A stretch of DNA of 64,000 bases, from assembly GCF_005116715.1 (NCBI RefSeq), contig NZ_SWCI01000006.1, positions 62,001 to 126,000 of the forward strand, written 5' to 3'. The notes below the pieces were generated by a model. The model did not search any database. It worked only from the letters and a program-made list of their open reading frames with translations, and was not told the DNA's origin. The first letter of the stretch is position 1. Each line of letters begins with the position of its first letter. This DNA is from Ferrimonas sediminicola (GTDB lineage: Bacteria; Pseudomonadota; Gammaproteobacteria; Enterobacterales; Shewanellaceae). This document shows positions 8,877 to 16,831 of the stretch, piece by piece. Made by a program: the position numbers and the translations under genes.

Positions 8877-9215
8877 ATGATGCCGCTGGCGGTGGAAGAC
8901 GCCACGGACACCGGTTTGGTTCCGGCGGCCCCGCTGCTGAAGCGGTTCGGTTACCAGTGGCGGGAGCGGGAGCGGGTCATCGACCTCATCATCGTCTCCT
9001 CCGGCGACGACGGGACGCGAATCATCTTCGGCCTGGAGATGGACGCCGATGAGGTCATCGCCAAGCCGGCCCGCAGGGCCGAGCTCAACGCCAGAATCCC
9101 CGCCGTGGGTCACCATCGCCTCGTCGCGGATCTGTCCGAGATGAATTTAATGGACTCCGGCGGCCCGGAGGCCGTGATCGCCCTGCTGAACGCCCAACCG
9201 GGGCGGAGACTGTGA
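8877..9215 (+). pseudogene. Probable decayed response-regulator receiver domain
   Basis: A 112-codon frame whose two halves resemble the ends of a receiver (REC) domain. An N-terminal stretch (LAVEDATDTGLVPAAPLLKRFGYQ) looks like the start of REC with alpha-1. A later stretch (IIFGLEMDADEVIAKPARRAELNARI) looks like the terminal GLEAGADDYIAKPF...ELLARI segment, with the conserved Lys-Pro. The central part with the phospho-accepting Asp is missing, so about half the domain appears deleted. ATG at 8877 follows a weak GGGA. The stop overlaps a GTG at 9212. Probably a remnant; a functional small protein cannot be excluded. Confidence 0.35.
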
Positions 9216-9325
9216 ATCGTTGGACTGCAACAAAGGGGCAGGGGCCGTTTCGCCTGACCCGGATGGGCAGTATCTTCCGTTGTCACCACGACGCGGGTAA
9301 GCCCGGTCTGCATAGGAGAGAGCCA

Positions 9326-10483
9326 GTGCGAGGTATGATTCTGGGGGCGGGCAAGGGGACCCGCGTCCGCCCCATCACCGAACAGATCCCCAAGCCGATG
9401 ATCCCCATCCTGCGACGTCCGGTGATGGAGTCGATCATCCACCACTTCAAGCGCCACGGTATCGATGAGATTGTGGTCAATACCTGCCACCTGGCGCCGG
9501 TGATCGAGGAGTACTTCCGGGACGGCAACCAGTTCGGGGTCGATCTCTGCTACTCCTACGAGGGGGTGAAGGAGGGGGATACCCTGGTTGGCCGGGCCCT
9601 GGGCAGCGCCGGTGGAATGCGTCAGGTGCAGCAGACCTCGGGGTTCTTTGATGACACCTTCGTGGTGGTGTGCGGGGATGCCTGGATCGACCTGGATCTC
9701 ACCCAGGCGATCGCCTGGCACCGGAGCAAGGGGGGATTGGCCACCATCATCACCAAGCGGATGCCCCAGGAGATCCTGAATCGTTATGGGGTGGTGGAAA
9801 CCGATGAGCGGGGCAGGGTCAGGGCGTTCCAGGAGAAGCCGCCGGCGGGCACCGCCGTCAGTGACATGGTGAATACCGGCATCTACATCTTCGAGCCGGA
9901 GATCTTCAACTACATCCCCTCCAGCGGTGAGTACGACATCGGCTCCCAGCTGTTTCCAGACCTGGTGCGCAGGGGGATCCCCTTCTACGCCACGGCGATG
10001 GAGTTCCAGTGGATCGATGTGGGCCGGCTCAGTGATATCTGGCAGGTGACCTGCAGCATACTCAACGGCGAGGTAGTGGGTTATCCCATACCTGGACGGC
10101 AGGTGGCGCCGGGTATCCATATCGGCATCAACTGTGTGGTCGATCTGGAGATGCTGGACATTCAGGGGCCGGTGGTGATCGGCAACGGCTGCCGCATCGA
10201 GACCGGCGCCAAGCTGAGGGGACCGTTGGTGATAGGCCACAACTGTGTGATTGAACGGGGAGCAGTGCTGAGCAACGCCTGCCTGGATGATTACACCCAT
10301 GTCAGCGGCATTGCGGCGGTGGCCGACCGGATGATCTACAAACACCACTGCATCGATCACCAGGGGCAGCACTGTACCCTGGGAGAGATCGGCGCCGAGG
10401 GACTGGTCCGCGATAGCCGGGCCCCCGCCGAAACCACACCGAAAGAGATACGCAAACGCCCTGACTTCAAGGCGGGCCACTGA
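9326..10483 (+). CDS. Sugar-phosphate nucleotidyltransferase with left-handed beta-helix domain
   Basis: A 385-residue NDP-sugar pyrophosphorylase, probably a mannose-1-phosphate guanylyltransferase or glucose-1-phosphate nucleotidyltransferase relative. The N-terminal signature is GMILGAGKGTRVRPITEQIPKPMIPI; VVVCGDAWIDLD carries the metal-binding Asp and YRVVETDERG-type and EKPP segments follow. The C-terminal third has the hexapeptide pattern (VVIGNGCRIETGAKLRGPLVIG) of a left-handed beta-helix. GTG at 9326 is chosen because AGGAGAG lies at 9314-9320 and the protein then begins VRGMILGAGKG; a GTG at 9212 would add an unrelated extension. No capsule or LPS genes are nearby, so the pathway is unknown. 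Confidence 0.85.
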   Translation: MRGMILGAGKGTRVRPITEQIPKPMIPILRRPVMESIIHHFKRHGIDEIVVNTCHLAPVIEEYFRDGNQFGVDLCYSYEGVKEGDTLVGRALGSAGGMRQVQQTSGFFDDTFVVVCGDAWIDLDLTQAIAWHRSKGGLATIITKRMPQEILNRYGVVETDERGRVRAFQEKPPAGTAVSDMVNTGIYIFEPEIFNYIPSSGEYDIGSQLFPDLVRRGIPFYATAMEFQWIDVGRLSDIWQVTCSILNGEVVGYPIPGRQVAPGIHIGINCVVDLEMLDIQGPVVIGNGCRIETGAKLRGPLVIGHNCVIERGAVLSNACLDDYTHVSGIAAVADRMIYKHHCIDHQGQHCTLGEIGAEGLVRDSRAPAETTPKEIRKRPDFKAGH

Positions 10484-10554
10484 CGGGGCAGCGTCTGTGA
10501 CGGTGTCACCCGGTGCGGTGAAGCCTGCATGATGGGGGCAAGCGACCGTCAGGC

Positions 10555-10582
10555 AAAAAACAGGGAGCCATCCGGCTCCCTG
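10555..10582 (-). terminator. Intrinsic terminator of the RND efflux operon
   Basis: Read on the minus strand, CAGGGAGCC and GGCTCCCTG form a perfect 9-bp stem with a 4-base loop, followed by six T. It lies 5 bases beyond the stop of the transporter gene. Confidence 0.92.
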
Positions 10583-10586
10583 TTGT

Positions 10587-13500
10587 TCAGGCTTTCCGCG
10601 CCTCGGGATTCGGTTGCCACCACCACCGCAGCAAGCGCTTGAGATCGTCGAGGATCAGGTAGAGGCTGGGGACCAGCAGCAGGGTCACCAGGGTGGAGAA
10701 CAGGATGCCGAAGGCCAGGGAGGTGGCCATGGGGATCACGATCTTCGCCTGCAGGCTCTTCTCGAAGAACACGATGGGCACCAGACCCAGGAAGGTGGTC
10801 AGGGAGGTCAGCACGATGGCGCGGAACCGGCGGGTGCCCGCCAGAACCACCGCCTCCGCCAGCCGCATCCCCTGGCGCCGGGCCTGGTTGACAAAGTCCA
10901 CCAGGATCAGCGAGTCGTTCACCACCACCCCGGCCAGGGCGATGATGCCGCACAGGCTGAGGACGTTCAGGCTCAGTCCCAGGATGTAGTGACCCAGAGC
11001 GGCACCGATCATGCCGAAGGGGATCACCGACATGATGATCAGCGGCTGGCTGTAGGATTTGAGCGGGATCGCCATCAGGGCGTAGATGACAAACAGGGCC
11101 AGGAAGGCCCCCTGAGCCAGGCTCAACAGCGCATCGCTCTCCTCGGCAGTGGCGCCATCCAGCTCGCTCTGGACCCCGGGGTAGTGGGCCAGCAGTTCGG
11201 GCAGGTACTCCTGATTGATCTCCTTGGCGATCTTGCCTGGCTCCACCTTGTCCTTGTTGGCCCGGGCGGTGACGGTGATCGCCCGCTTGCCGTCGGTGCG
11301 GACGATGGCGCTGTAGCTCTCCGCCAGCTCCACCCTGGCTACGGCGGAGAAGGGCACCTCGACCCCGGCGGGGGTGCGGATGCGCATGTTCTCTAGGTGA
11401 CCCAGGTTGCGGCGCTCACTCTCTGGGTAGCGCACCATCACCTTCACCTCCTCCTTGTCCCTCAGCATCCGCTGGGCCTCGTAACCGTAGAAGCCGTAGC
11501 GCACCTGACGGGCCAGGTCGGACAGGGTCAGCCCCAGCGCTTCCGCTTCCGGCTTGATGGCCAGGCGCAGTTCCTGGGAACCGGAGGAGTAGTTGTCATT
11601 GATGTCGTGAAGGCCGTCGTAGCTGGCCAGCTTCTCCTTGAGTTCGGCGGCGGCCAGGGAGAGCATCTCCATATCCTCGCCCTCCAGGCGGAAGGCGATG
11701 TCGGCGCCGGCACCACCGGTGGTGCCCTGGATCTCGATCCCCTTCACCCCGGGCATCTGACCTATGGCCTCCAGCCACAGCTCACTGATCTGGTTGGTGT
11801 CCAGCAGCCGGTCCTCCCCCTTGGTCAGCTCGATGAAGAAGGAGCCCGAGGTGCGCGAGTCCAGGTCCGCCAGCACGTGCTTGATCATGGTCTGGCCGAA
11901 CTGCTGCTCCCAGCCGCTGTTGAGCCGCTCCAACTGCTCCTCCATATGCTGCAGGGTCTTAAGGGTGCTCTGTTCCGAGGAGCCCTGCTCCATGGTCAGC
12001 TGTACCCGCATGAAGTCCGAGGGGATATCCGGGAAGAACACGAAGCGGATGTGGCCGGTGCCCATCAGGGCGCCCACCAGTACCAGGGCGCCGATAAAGC
12101 CGGTCAGCACCGTGTAGCGACGGTTGATGCAGGTCTCAAGCAGGGGCTTGTAGCGCTCCTGGATAAACTCGCGCACCTTGAGGTTGAAGGCGTGCTGCCT
12201 GGATCCCAGCCAGCCGACCTTGCCCCGCTTCTGCAGCCTGGCGTGCACCAGGTGGGCGGGCAGGATCCACTTGGACTCCACCAGGGAGAAGGCCAGGCAG
12301 AGGATCACCACGAAGCCGATGGTCTTCCAGATGATGCCGAAGGGGCCGGGCACCAGCAGCATGGGAATGAAGGCGGCGATGGTGGTCAGTACCCCGAAGG
12401 TGGCGGGCATCGCCACCCGCTGGGCGCCGGCGATGACGTTGTCGGTGGTGTGGCCGTGCTGCTCAATCTCGCTGTAGGCGGACTCGCCGATGACAATGGC
12501 ATCATCCACCACGATCCCCAGCACCAGGATGAAGGCAAACAGGCTGAGCAGGTTGATGCTCATCCCCAGGGGGGGCATCAGGAACAGGGCGCCGAGGAAG
12601 CACACCGGCAGGCCCATCATCACCCAGAATGCCACCTTGAACTCCAGGAACAGGGCCAGGATCAGGAACACCAGCAGCGCCCCCTGGGCCATGTTGGTGA
12701 GCATCATGTTCAGCCGCCCCTCGAGGTAGAAGGTGACGTCACCCCAGTGCTCCACCTCGATGGTGTCCGGCAGGGTCTGCTTGAGCTCTGCCACCTTGTC
12801 GCGCACCTGCTCGGAGATGTCCAGGGCACTCTGGTCGCCGACGCTCTTCACCCCGACGAAGACCGCGGTCTTGCCGTTGAACTTGGTGTATCTTAACCCT
12901 TCGGTGAACTCATCCTTGATGCGGGCCACATCGGAGAGCAGCACCCGGGTGCCGTCGCTGCGGGTCATTACCAGGGTATCGGCGAAATCCTGCTCGGTGT
13001 AGGACTGTCCCTTGGTGCGCAGCAGGATATCGCCGTCCTGGGCACGGATGGCACCGCCGGGCAGGTCGATGGAGCTGCGCTGCACCGCCGAGGCCACCTC
13101 CTCGAAGGTGAGGCCATACTCCCGCAGCTTGTCCTCGGACAGCTCGATGCTGATCTCGTAGGAGGGGGCGCCCATCAGGTCGGCACGGCTGATGGCCGGC
13201 AGGTTGGTCAGCTCATCGCGGATCTGCTTGCCCAGCTCCTTGAGCTCGGTCAGCGGGGCGTCGCCGTAGATCGCCAGCCAGATCACGTCCTGTTCCGGCC
13301 GGATGCGGTAGACCTCGGGTTTCTCGATGCTGTCGGGGAAGGTGGAGATGGTGTCGATGCGCAGCTTGACCTCGTCCAGCACCTCGGCGGGGTCGACGTC
13401 GTCCTCCACCTCAATGGTGACGCTGCCGCTGGAGTCGGAGGCCACCGAGGTGACCTTCTTGATCCCCTGGACATCCTTGATCGCCTCCTCGATCTTGATG

Positions 13501-13712
13501 GTGATCCCCTCCTCGATCTCCTGGGGAGCGCCACCTGGGTATCCGACGGAGACCCGCAGCAGATTCAGCTCGAAGCGGGGGAACACCTCCTTGTTGATGG
13601 TGAAGCTGGCGAACAGGCCGCCAAACAGCAAGCCGAACATCAGCAGGTTGGCCGCCACGCTGTTGCGGGCGAACCAGGCGATCAGGCCTCGCCGAGTCTC
13701 CATATCACTCAT
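10587..13712 (-). CDS. RND family efflux transporter permease
   Basis: An inner-membrane proton-driven efflux pump of the AcrB/hydrophobe-amphiphile superfamily, about 1041 residues with the duplicated 6-TM plus periplasmic loop layout. VLGIVVDDAIVIGESAYSEIEQ holds the paired Asp residues of the proton relay; the second repeat has GVVVNDSLILVDFVN. The start at 13712 (MSDMETRRG) has GAGGTGA ideally spaced; ATG 13718 is an alternative. The gene overlaps the end of the adaptor gene by 8 bases, indicating translational coupling. No outer-membrane TolC partner is present, so a chromosomal TolC elsewhere is likely used. The substrate cannot be told from sequence. Confidence 0.93.
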   Translation of the reverse strand: MSDMETRRGLIAWFARNSVAANLLMFGLLFGGLFASFTINKEVFPRFELNLLRVSVGYPGGAPQEIEEGITIKIEEAIKDVQGIKKVTSVASDSSGSVTIEVEDDVDPAEVLDEVKLRIDTISTFPDSIEKPEVYRIRPEQDVIWLAIYGDAPLTELKELGKQIRDELTNLPAISRADLMGAPSYEISIELSEDKLREYGLTFEEVASAVQRSSIDLPGGAIRAQDGDILLRTKGQSYTEQDFADTLVMTRSDGTRVLLSDVARIKDEFTEGLRYTKFNGKTAVFVGVKSVGDQSALDISEQVRDKVAELKQTLPDTIEVEHWGDVTFYLEGRLNMMLTNMAQGALLVFLILALFLEFKVAFWVMMGLPVCFLGALFLMPPLGMSINLLSLFAFILVLGIVVDDAIVIGESAYSEIEQHGHTTDNVIAGAQRVAMPATFGVLTTIAAFIPMLLVPGPFGIIWKTIGFVVILCLAFSLVESKWILPAHLVHARLQKRGKVGWLGSRQHAFNLKVREFIQERYKPLLETCINRRYTVLTGFIGALVLVGALMGTGHIRFVFFPDIPSDFMRVQLTMEQGSSEQSTLKTLQHMEEQLERLNSGWEQQFGQTMIKHVLADLDSRTSGSFFIELTKGEDRLLDTNQISELWLEAIGQMPGVKGIEIQGTTGGAGADIAFRLEGEDMEMLSLAAAELKEKLASYDGLHDINDNYSSGSQELRLAIKPEAEALGLTLSDLARQVRYGFYGYEAQRMLRDKEEVKVMVRYPESERRNLGHLENMRIRTPAGVEVPFSAVARVELAESYSAIVRTDGKRAITVTARANKDKVEPGKIAKEINQEYLPELLAHYPGVQSELDGATAEESDALLSLAQGAFLALFVIYALMAIPLKSYSQPLIIMSVIPFGMIGAALGHYILGLSLNVLSLCGIIALAGVVVNDSLILVDFVNQARRQGMRLAEAVVLAGTRRFRAIVLTSLTTFLGLVPIVFFEKSLQAKIVIPMATSLAFGILFSTLVTLLLVPSLYLILDDLKRLLRWWWQPNPEARKA

Positions 13713-14895
13713 TGGCATTCACCTCGGCACTCAGGGCGGTGCCGGCGTCGACCCGGGAATCATCACCAAGGATGCGCACTTCGCTGCCATCCTGAAAGGA
13801 GTTGAGGGCGGTCAGCGAGATGCGGTCGCCCTTGCCGATGTCGCCACGGATGTAGACCGAGTTCAGGTCGGTGTGCACCACCTCCACCGGACGGCGCTCC
13901 AGGCGGTTGCCCTCGCCAATGACCATCACCGTGTCGTTGCGGACACTGTGGCGGGGCAGGCGGACGATGTTGTGCAGGGTGCGGCCCTGGATCTGGGCCT
14001 TGACGAAACTGCCGAACTTCAGCACCCCGGAGGCCAGCCTTCCCTGCTGGTTATAGGGATCGTCGATCCGGGCCACCAGGTAGATCATCCGGCTCTGGGC
14101 GTCGATCACCTGCTCGGAGCGCACCAGCCGTGCGGTCCAGTTCAGGGGGCCGGTGGGACTCTCCTGGGTCAGGGTCACCAGGCTGTCGGGGTTGTCCGGG
14201 TTGTTGACGAACCGCAGCTGCTCGCTGCTCAGGGGCAGGCGGATCTCGGCGACGTCGGTGCCCAGCACCTCACCCAGCTTGATCCCCAGGCTGACGTACT
14301 GACCCAGATCCACATCCCGGCTCTTGATCAGGCCGTCCAGGGGGGCGCGGATCACGGTGCGCTCCAGGTTGCGCTGGGCGCGGGCCAGGGCGGCTTCGGC
14401 GGAGCGAAGCTTGGCCTGCTCCTGAGCCAGCTGGGGCTTGCGCAGGCCCAGCTCCGGAGGCAGGCCGCTGGTGACCCCCTTCCACTCCTGTTCGGCGACC
14501 TTACCGCGGGCGATCTCTTCCTGCAACTGGGCCTTGGCCTGGGCCAGGTTGGCCTGGGCCTGCATCAGATCCGCCTGGTAGTCGGCGGGCTCTATGCGCG
14601 CCAGGATCTGGCCCCGCTTCACTTCGCCGCCGGCGATAAAACGGGGATCCAGCTCGACGATGCGGCCGCTGACCTCTGCCACCAACTGGGTCTGGTGCTT
14701 GGGTTGAACGACGCCATAGGAGTTGAGGGTCAGGGTGATGTCGTCACTGCGGATCTCCTCCACCTCCACCAGGGGCAGGGCCCGGATCTCCTCCTTCTTC
14801 TCAGGCTGAGGACGGGTGGCGTTGATCACCACCAAGCCAACGACCAGCAAAGCGAGTATGATGGCAACGGGTAGCAGGCGCCTTAACCAAAGCAT
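13705..14895 (-). CDS. RND efflux periplasmic adaptor (membrane fusion protein)
   Basis: A 396-residue adaptor linking the inner-membrane pump to an outer-membrane channel. One N-terminal transmembrane anchor (about residues 5-25) precedes the lipoyl-like half EVSGRIVELDPRFIAGGEVKRGQILARIEPADY. A long alpha-hairpin follows (QADLMQAQANLAQAKAQLQEE to AALARAQRNLERT), then the second lipoyl half VIRAPLDGLIKSRDVDLGQYV and beta-barrel. There is no lipobox. It is the first gene of a two-gene operon and its stop overlaps the permease start. The 111 bases to the divergent xerD should hold both promoters. Confidence 0.93.
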   Translation of the reverse strand: MLWLRRLLPVAIILALLVVGLVVINATRPQPEKKEEIRALPLVEVEEIRSDDITLTLNSYGVVQPKHQTQLVAEVSGRIVELDPRFIAGGEVKRGQILARIEPADYQADLMQAQANLAQAKAQLQEEIARGKVAEQEWKGVTSGLPPELGLRKPQLAQEQAKLRSAEAALARAQRNLERTVIRAPLDGLIKSRDVDLGQYVSLGIKLGEVLGTDVAEIRLPLSSEQLRFVNNPDNPDSLVTLTQESPTGPLNWTARLVRSEQVIDAQSRMIYLVARIDDPYNQQGRLASGVLKFGSFVKAQIQGRTLHNIVRLPRHSVRNDTVMVIGEGNRLERRPVEVVHTDLNSVYIRGDIGKGDRISLTALNSFQDGSEVRILGDDSRVDAGTALSAEVNANE

Positions 14896-15006
14896 AGATG
14901 CGTTCCTTCGAAATCGGTTTTGTCTTTATCGCCCCACAGGTTAACAAAATGTTGAGTCACTCGTCAGGGATATTTGTAAGTGAGTTTTTGAAGTGTGTAA
15001 AAGGTC

Positions 15007-15924
15007 ATGACTGAGAGTAATAAAGAGCTTAATCATAAGGATCAGTCGCTTATAGAAGGTTTCCTCGACAGGCTCTGGGCGGAGCGGGGCCTGTCTGAGC
15101 ACACCCTGGCGGCCTACCGCAGTGACCTGCTGCGTTTCGTCGAATTTCTTCATCCCCGGGGGGAAACCCTGGTCCAGGTGAGCGGCGAGACCGTCCGTCA
15201 GTATCTGGAGGTGCGCCAGCAGGCGGGGATGGCCCGTACCAGCACCGCCCGCACCCTCAGTGCGCTGCGTCGCTTCTATGGCGAACTGGTGCGCCGGGGG
15301 AAGCTGCAGGCCGATCCCCTGGCACGGATTAAACCGCCCAAGTTGAGCCGGTCCCTACCAACGACCCTGAGCGAAGCCCAGGTCTCCGCCCTGCTGGAGG
15401 AGCCGGATCGCCAGGACCCTTTGGAGCTGCGGGATGCGGCGATGCTGGAGCTTCTCTATGCCACCGGCCTGAGGGTCTCGGAGTTGGTCAGTCTGCAGCT
15501 GGAGCAACTTGGTCTGCGCCAGGGGGTGGTGCGGGTCACCGGCAAGGGCAGCAAGGAGCGGCTGGTGCCCGTGGGCGAAACCGCCCTGGAGCTGCTGACC
15601 CTCTACCTGAGGCAGAGCCGACCCCTGCTGCTGGCGGAACGGGATTCCGATGTGCTGTTTCCCAGCCGCCGCGGCATCATGATGCAGCGGCAGACCTTCT
15701 GGCACCGCATCAAGCTGTATGCACTGCGGGCGGGCATCGACACCAGCATCTCCGCCCATACCCTGAGACACGCCTTTGCCACCCACCTGCTCAACCATGG
15801 GGCCGACCTGAGGGTGGTGCAGCTGCTGCTGGGGCATTCGGATCTCTCCACCACTCAGATCTATACTCATGTTGCTCAGGCCAGGTTGCAACAGCTGCAT
15901 CGGCAGCATCATCCCAGAGGATAG
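15007..15924 (+). CDS. xerD: Site-specific tyrosine recombinase XerD
   Basis: A 305-residue tyrosine recombinase that acts with XerC at dif to resolve chromosome dimers at the division septum under FtsK control. Catalytic residues are visible in ATGLRVSELV (Arg), HTLRHAFATHLL (His-x-x-Arg), LLGHSDLSTTQIYTHV (His and nucleophile Tyr) and the Lys of GKGSKERLVPVG. The HHPRG C terminus matches XerD rather than XerC. Position upstream of dsbC and recJ, as in E. coli, confirms the assignment. It is divergent from the RND adaptor. Confidence 0.96.
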   Translation: MTESNKELNHKDQSLIEGFLDRLWAERGLSEHTLAAYRSDLLRFVEFLHPRGETLVQVSGETVRQYLEVRQQAGMARTSTARTLSALRRFYGELVRRGKLQADPLARIKPPKLSRSLPTTLSEAQVSALLEEPDRQDPLELRDAAMLELLYATGLRVSELVSLQLEQLGLRQGVVRVTGKGSKERLVPVGETALELLTLYLRQSRPLLLAERDSDVLFPSRRGIMMQRQTFWHRIKLYALRAGIDTSISAHTLRHAFATHLLNHGADLRVVQLLLGHSDLSTTQIYTHVAQARLQQLHRQHHPRG

Positions 15925-15940
15925 ACTCAGAGCTGGTTAC

Positions 15941-15965
15941 AAAAAAACCGGATTCGTCTCCGGTT
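15941..15965 (-). terminator. Minus-strand terminator-like hairpin between xerD and dsbC
   Basis: On the minus strand AACCGGA and TCCGGTT form a perfect 7-bp stem around six bases, followed by a run of seven T. On the plus strand there is no T tract after the stem. No minus-strand gene was seen upstream of it, so it would end an antisense transcript across dsbC, or be incidental. Confidence 0.5.
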
Positions 15966-16058
15966 GCAAAGAAATGTAGCTTGGCTAAATAGGTCCCATA
16001 CTGTAATTTCTGCTGTCACTGCCCGGTCCATACCACTGAGGCGAAACGGAGTTATAAA

Positions 16059-16769
16059 ATGAGAAAACAGATTATTGCCCTGATGGGTGGCCTGACCCTG
16101 GTTGCCGGCACCGCGGTGGCCGGCGAGGCGGAGGTGAAAGCCGCCATGGAACAGAACCTGGGCATCAAGGCCGAGGCGATCGCCCCGGCCCCCGTCAAGG
16201 GCCTGTATGAGGTGGTTACCGGCCAGGGACTGTTCTACGTCACCGAGGATGGCAGCAAGCTGATCCATGGCCAGGTGTATGACCTGAACAACCAGATGGC
16301 CAACCTGACCGAGCAGCGCATGTCCGGTATCCGCAAGGAGATGCTGGCCAAGGTGGCGGACACCGCCATCGAGTTCAAGGCGCCCAATGAAAAGCACGTG
16401 GTGACCGTGTTCACCGACACCACCTGCGGTTACTGTCGCAAATTGCACAACGAGATGCAGGATTACCTGGACGCGGGCATCACCATCCGTTACCTGGCCT
16501 ACCCCCGCGGCGGCGAGCGCAGCAGTGCCTGGCACGAGATGGAGAAGCTGTGGTGTGCCAAGGATCCCAAGACGGCCATGGGTGACGCCAAGGCGGGCCA
16601 GAAGCTGCCCGAGGCCACCTGCCCGGCGGCGGCGGCCGTCGCCAAGCACTACCAGCTGGGTAACACTTTCGGGGTCAACGGTACCCCGGCCATGGTGCTG
16701 GACGACGGCACCATGGTGCCCGGTTACCTGCCCGCCGGTCGCTTGCAGATGCAGCTCAGTAGCCGGTAA
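16059..16769 (+). CDS. dsbC: Thiol:disulfide isomerase DsbC
   Basis: A periplasmic homodimeric disulfide isomerase of 236 residues. A signal peptide (MRKQIIALMGGLTLVAGTAVAG) is followed by the N-terminal dimerisation domain and a thioredoxin-fold domain with the active site TTCGYCRKLH (CGYC). A second structural disulfide is likely between the Cys of LWCAKDP and EATCPAA. NGTPAMVLDDG contains the cis-proline loop. It lies between xerD and recJ as in E. coli. DsbC is normally kept reduced by DsbD, which is not in this window. Confidence 0.95.
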   Translation: MRKQIIALMGGLTLVAGTAVAGEAEVKAAMEQNLGIKAEAIAPAPVKGLYEVVTGQGLFYVTEDGSKLIHGQVYDLNNQMANLTEQRMSGIRKEMLAKVADTAIEFKAPNEKHVVTVFTDTTCGYCRKLHNEMQDYLDAGITIRYLAYPRGGERSSAWHEMEKLWCAKDPKTAMGDAKAGQKLPEATCPAAAAVAKHYQLGNTFGVNGTPAMVLDDGTMVPGYLPAGRLQMQLSSR

Positions 16770-16786
16770 GCTACACCCCATCCCAG

Positions 16787-16810
16787 AAGCGGGCCCTGGC
16801 CCGCTTTTTT
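16787..16810 (+). terminator. Intrinsic terminator between dsbC and recJ
   Basis: AAGCGGGC and GCCCGCTT form an 8-bp stem with a CCTG loop, followed by four further T. It lies 18 bases after the dsbC stop and 21 bases before recJ, so recJ needs readthrough or its own promoter. Confidence 0.88.
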
Positions 16811-16831
16811 GTTGCCCCAGAAAGAGCCCCT

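Noticed and set aside
9212-9325. GTG at 9212 as start of the nucleotidyltransferase
   Set aside because: It would add 38 residues with no similarity; GTG 9326 has a good ribosome-binding site and gives the family N terminus.
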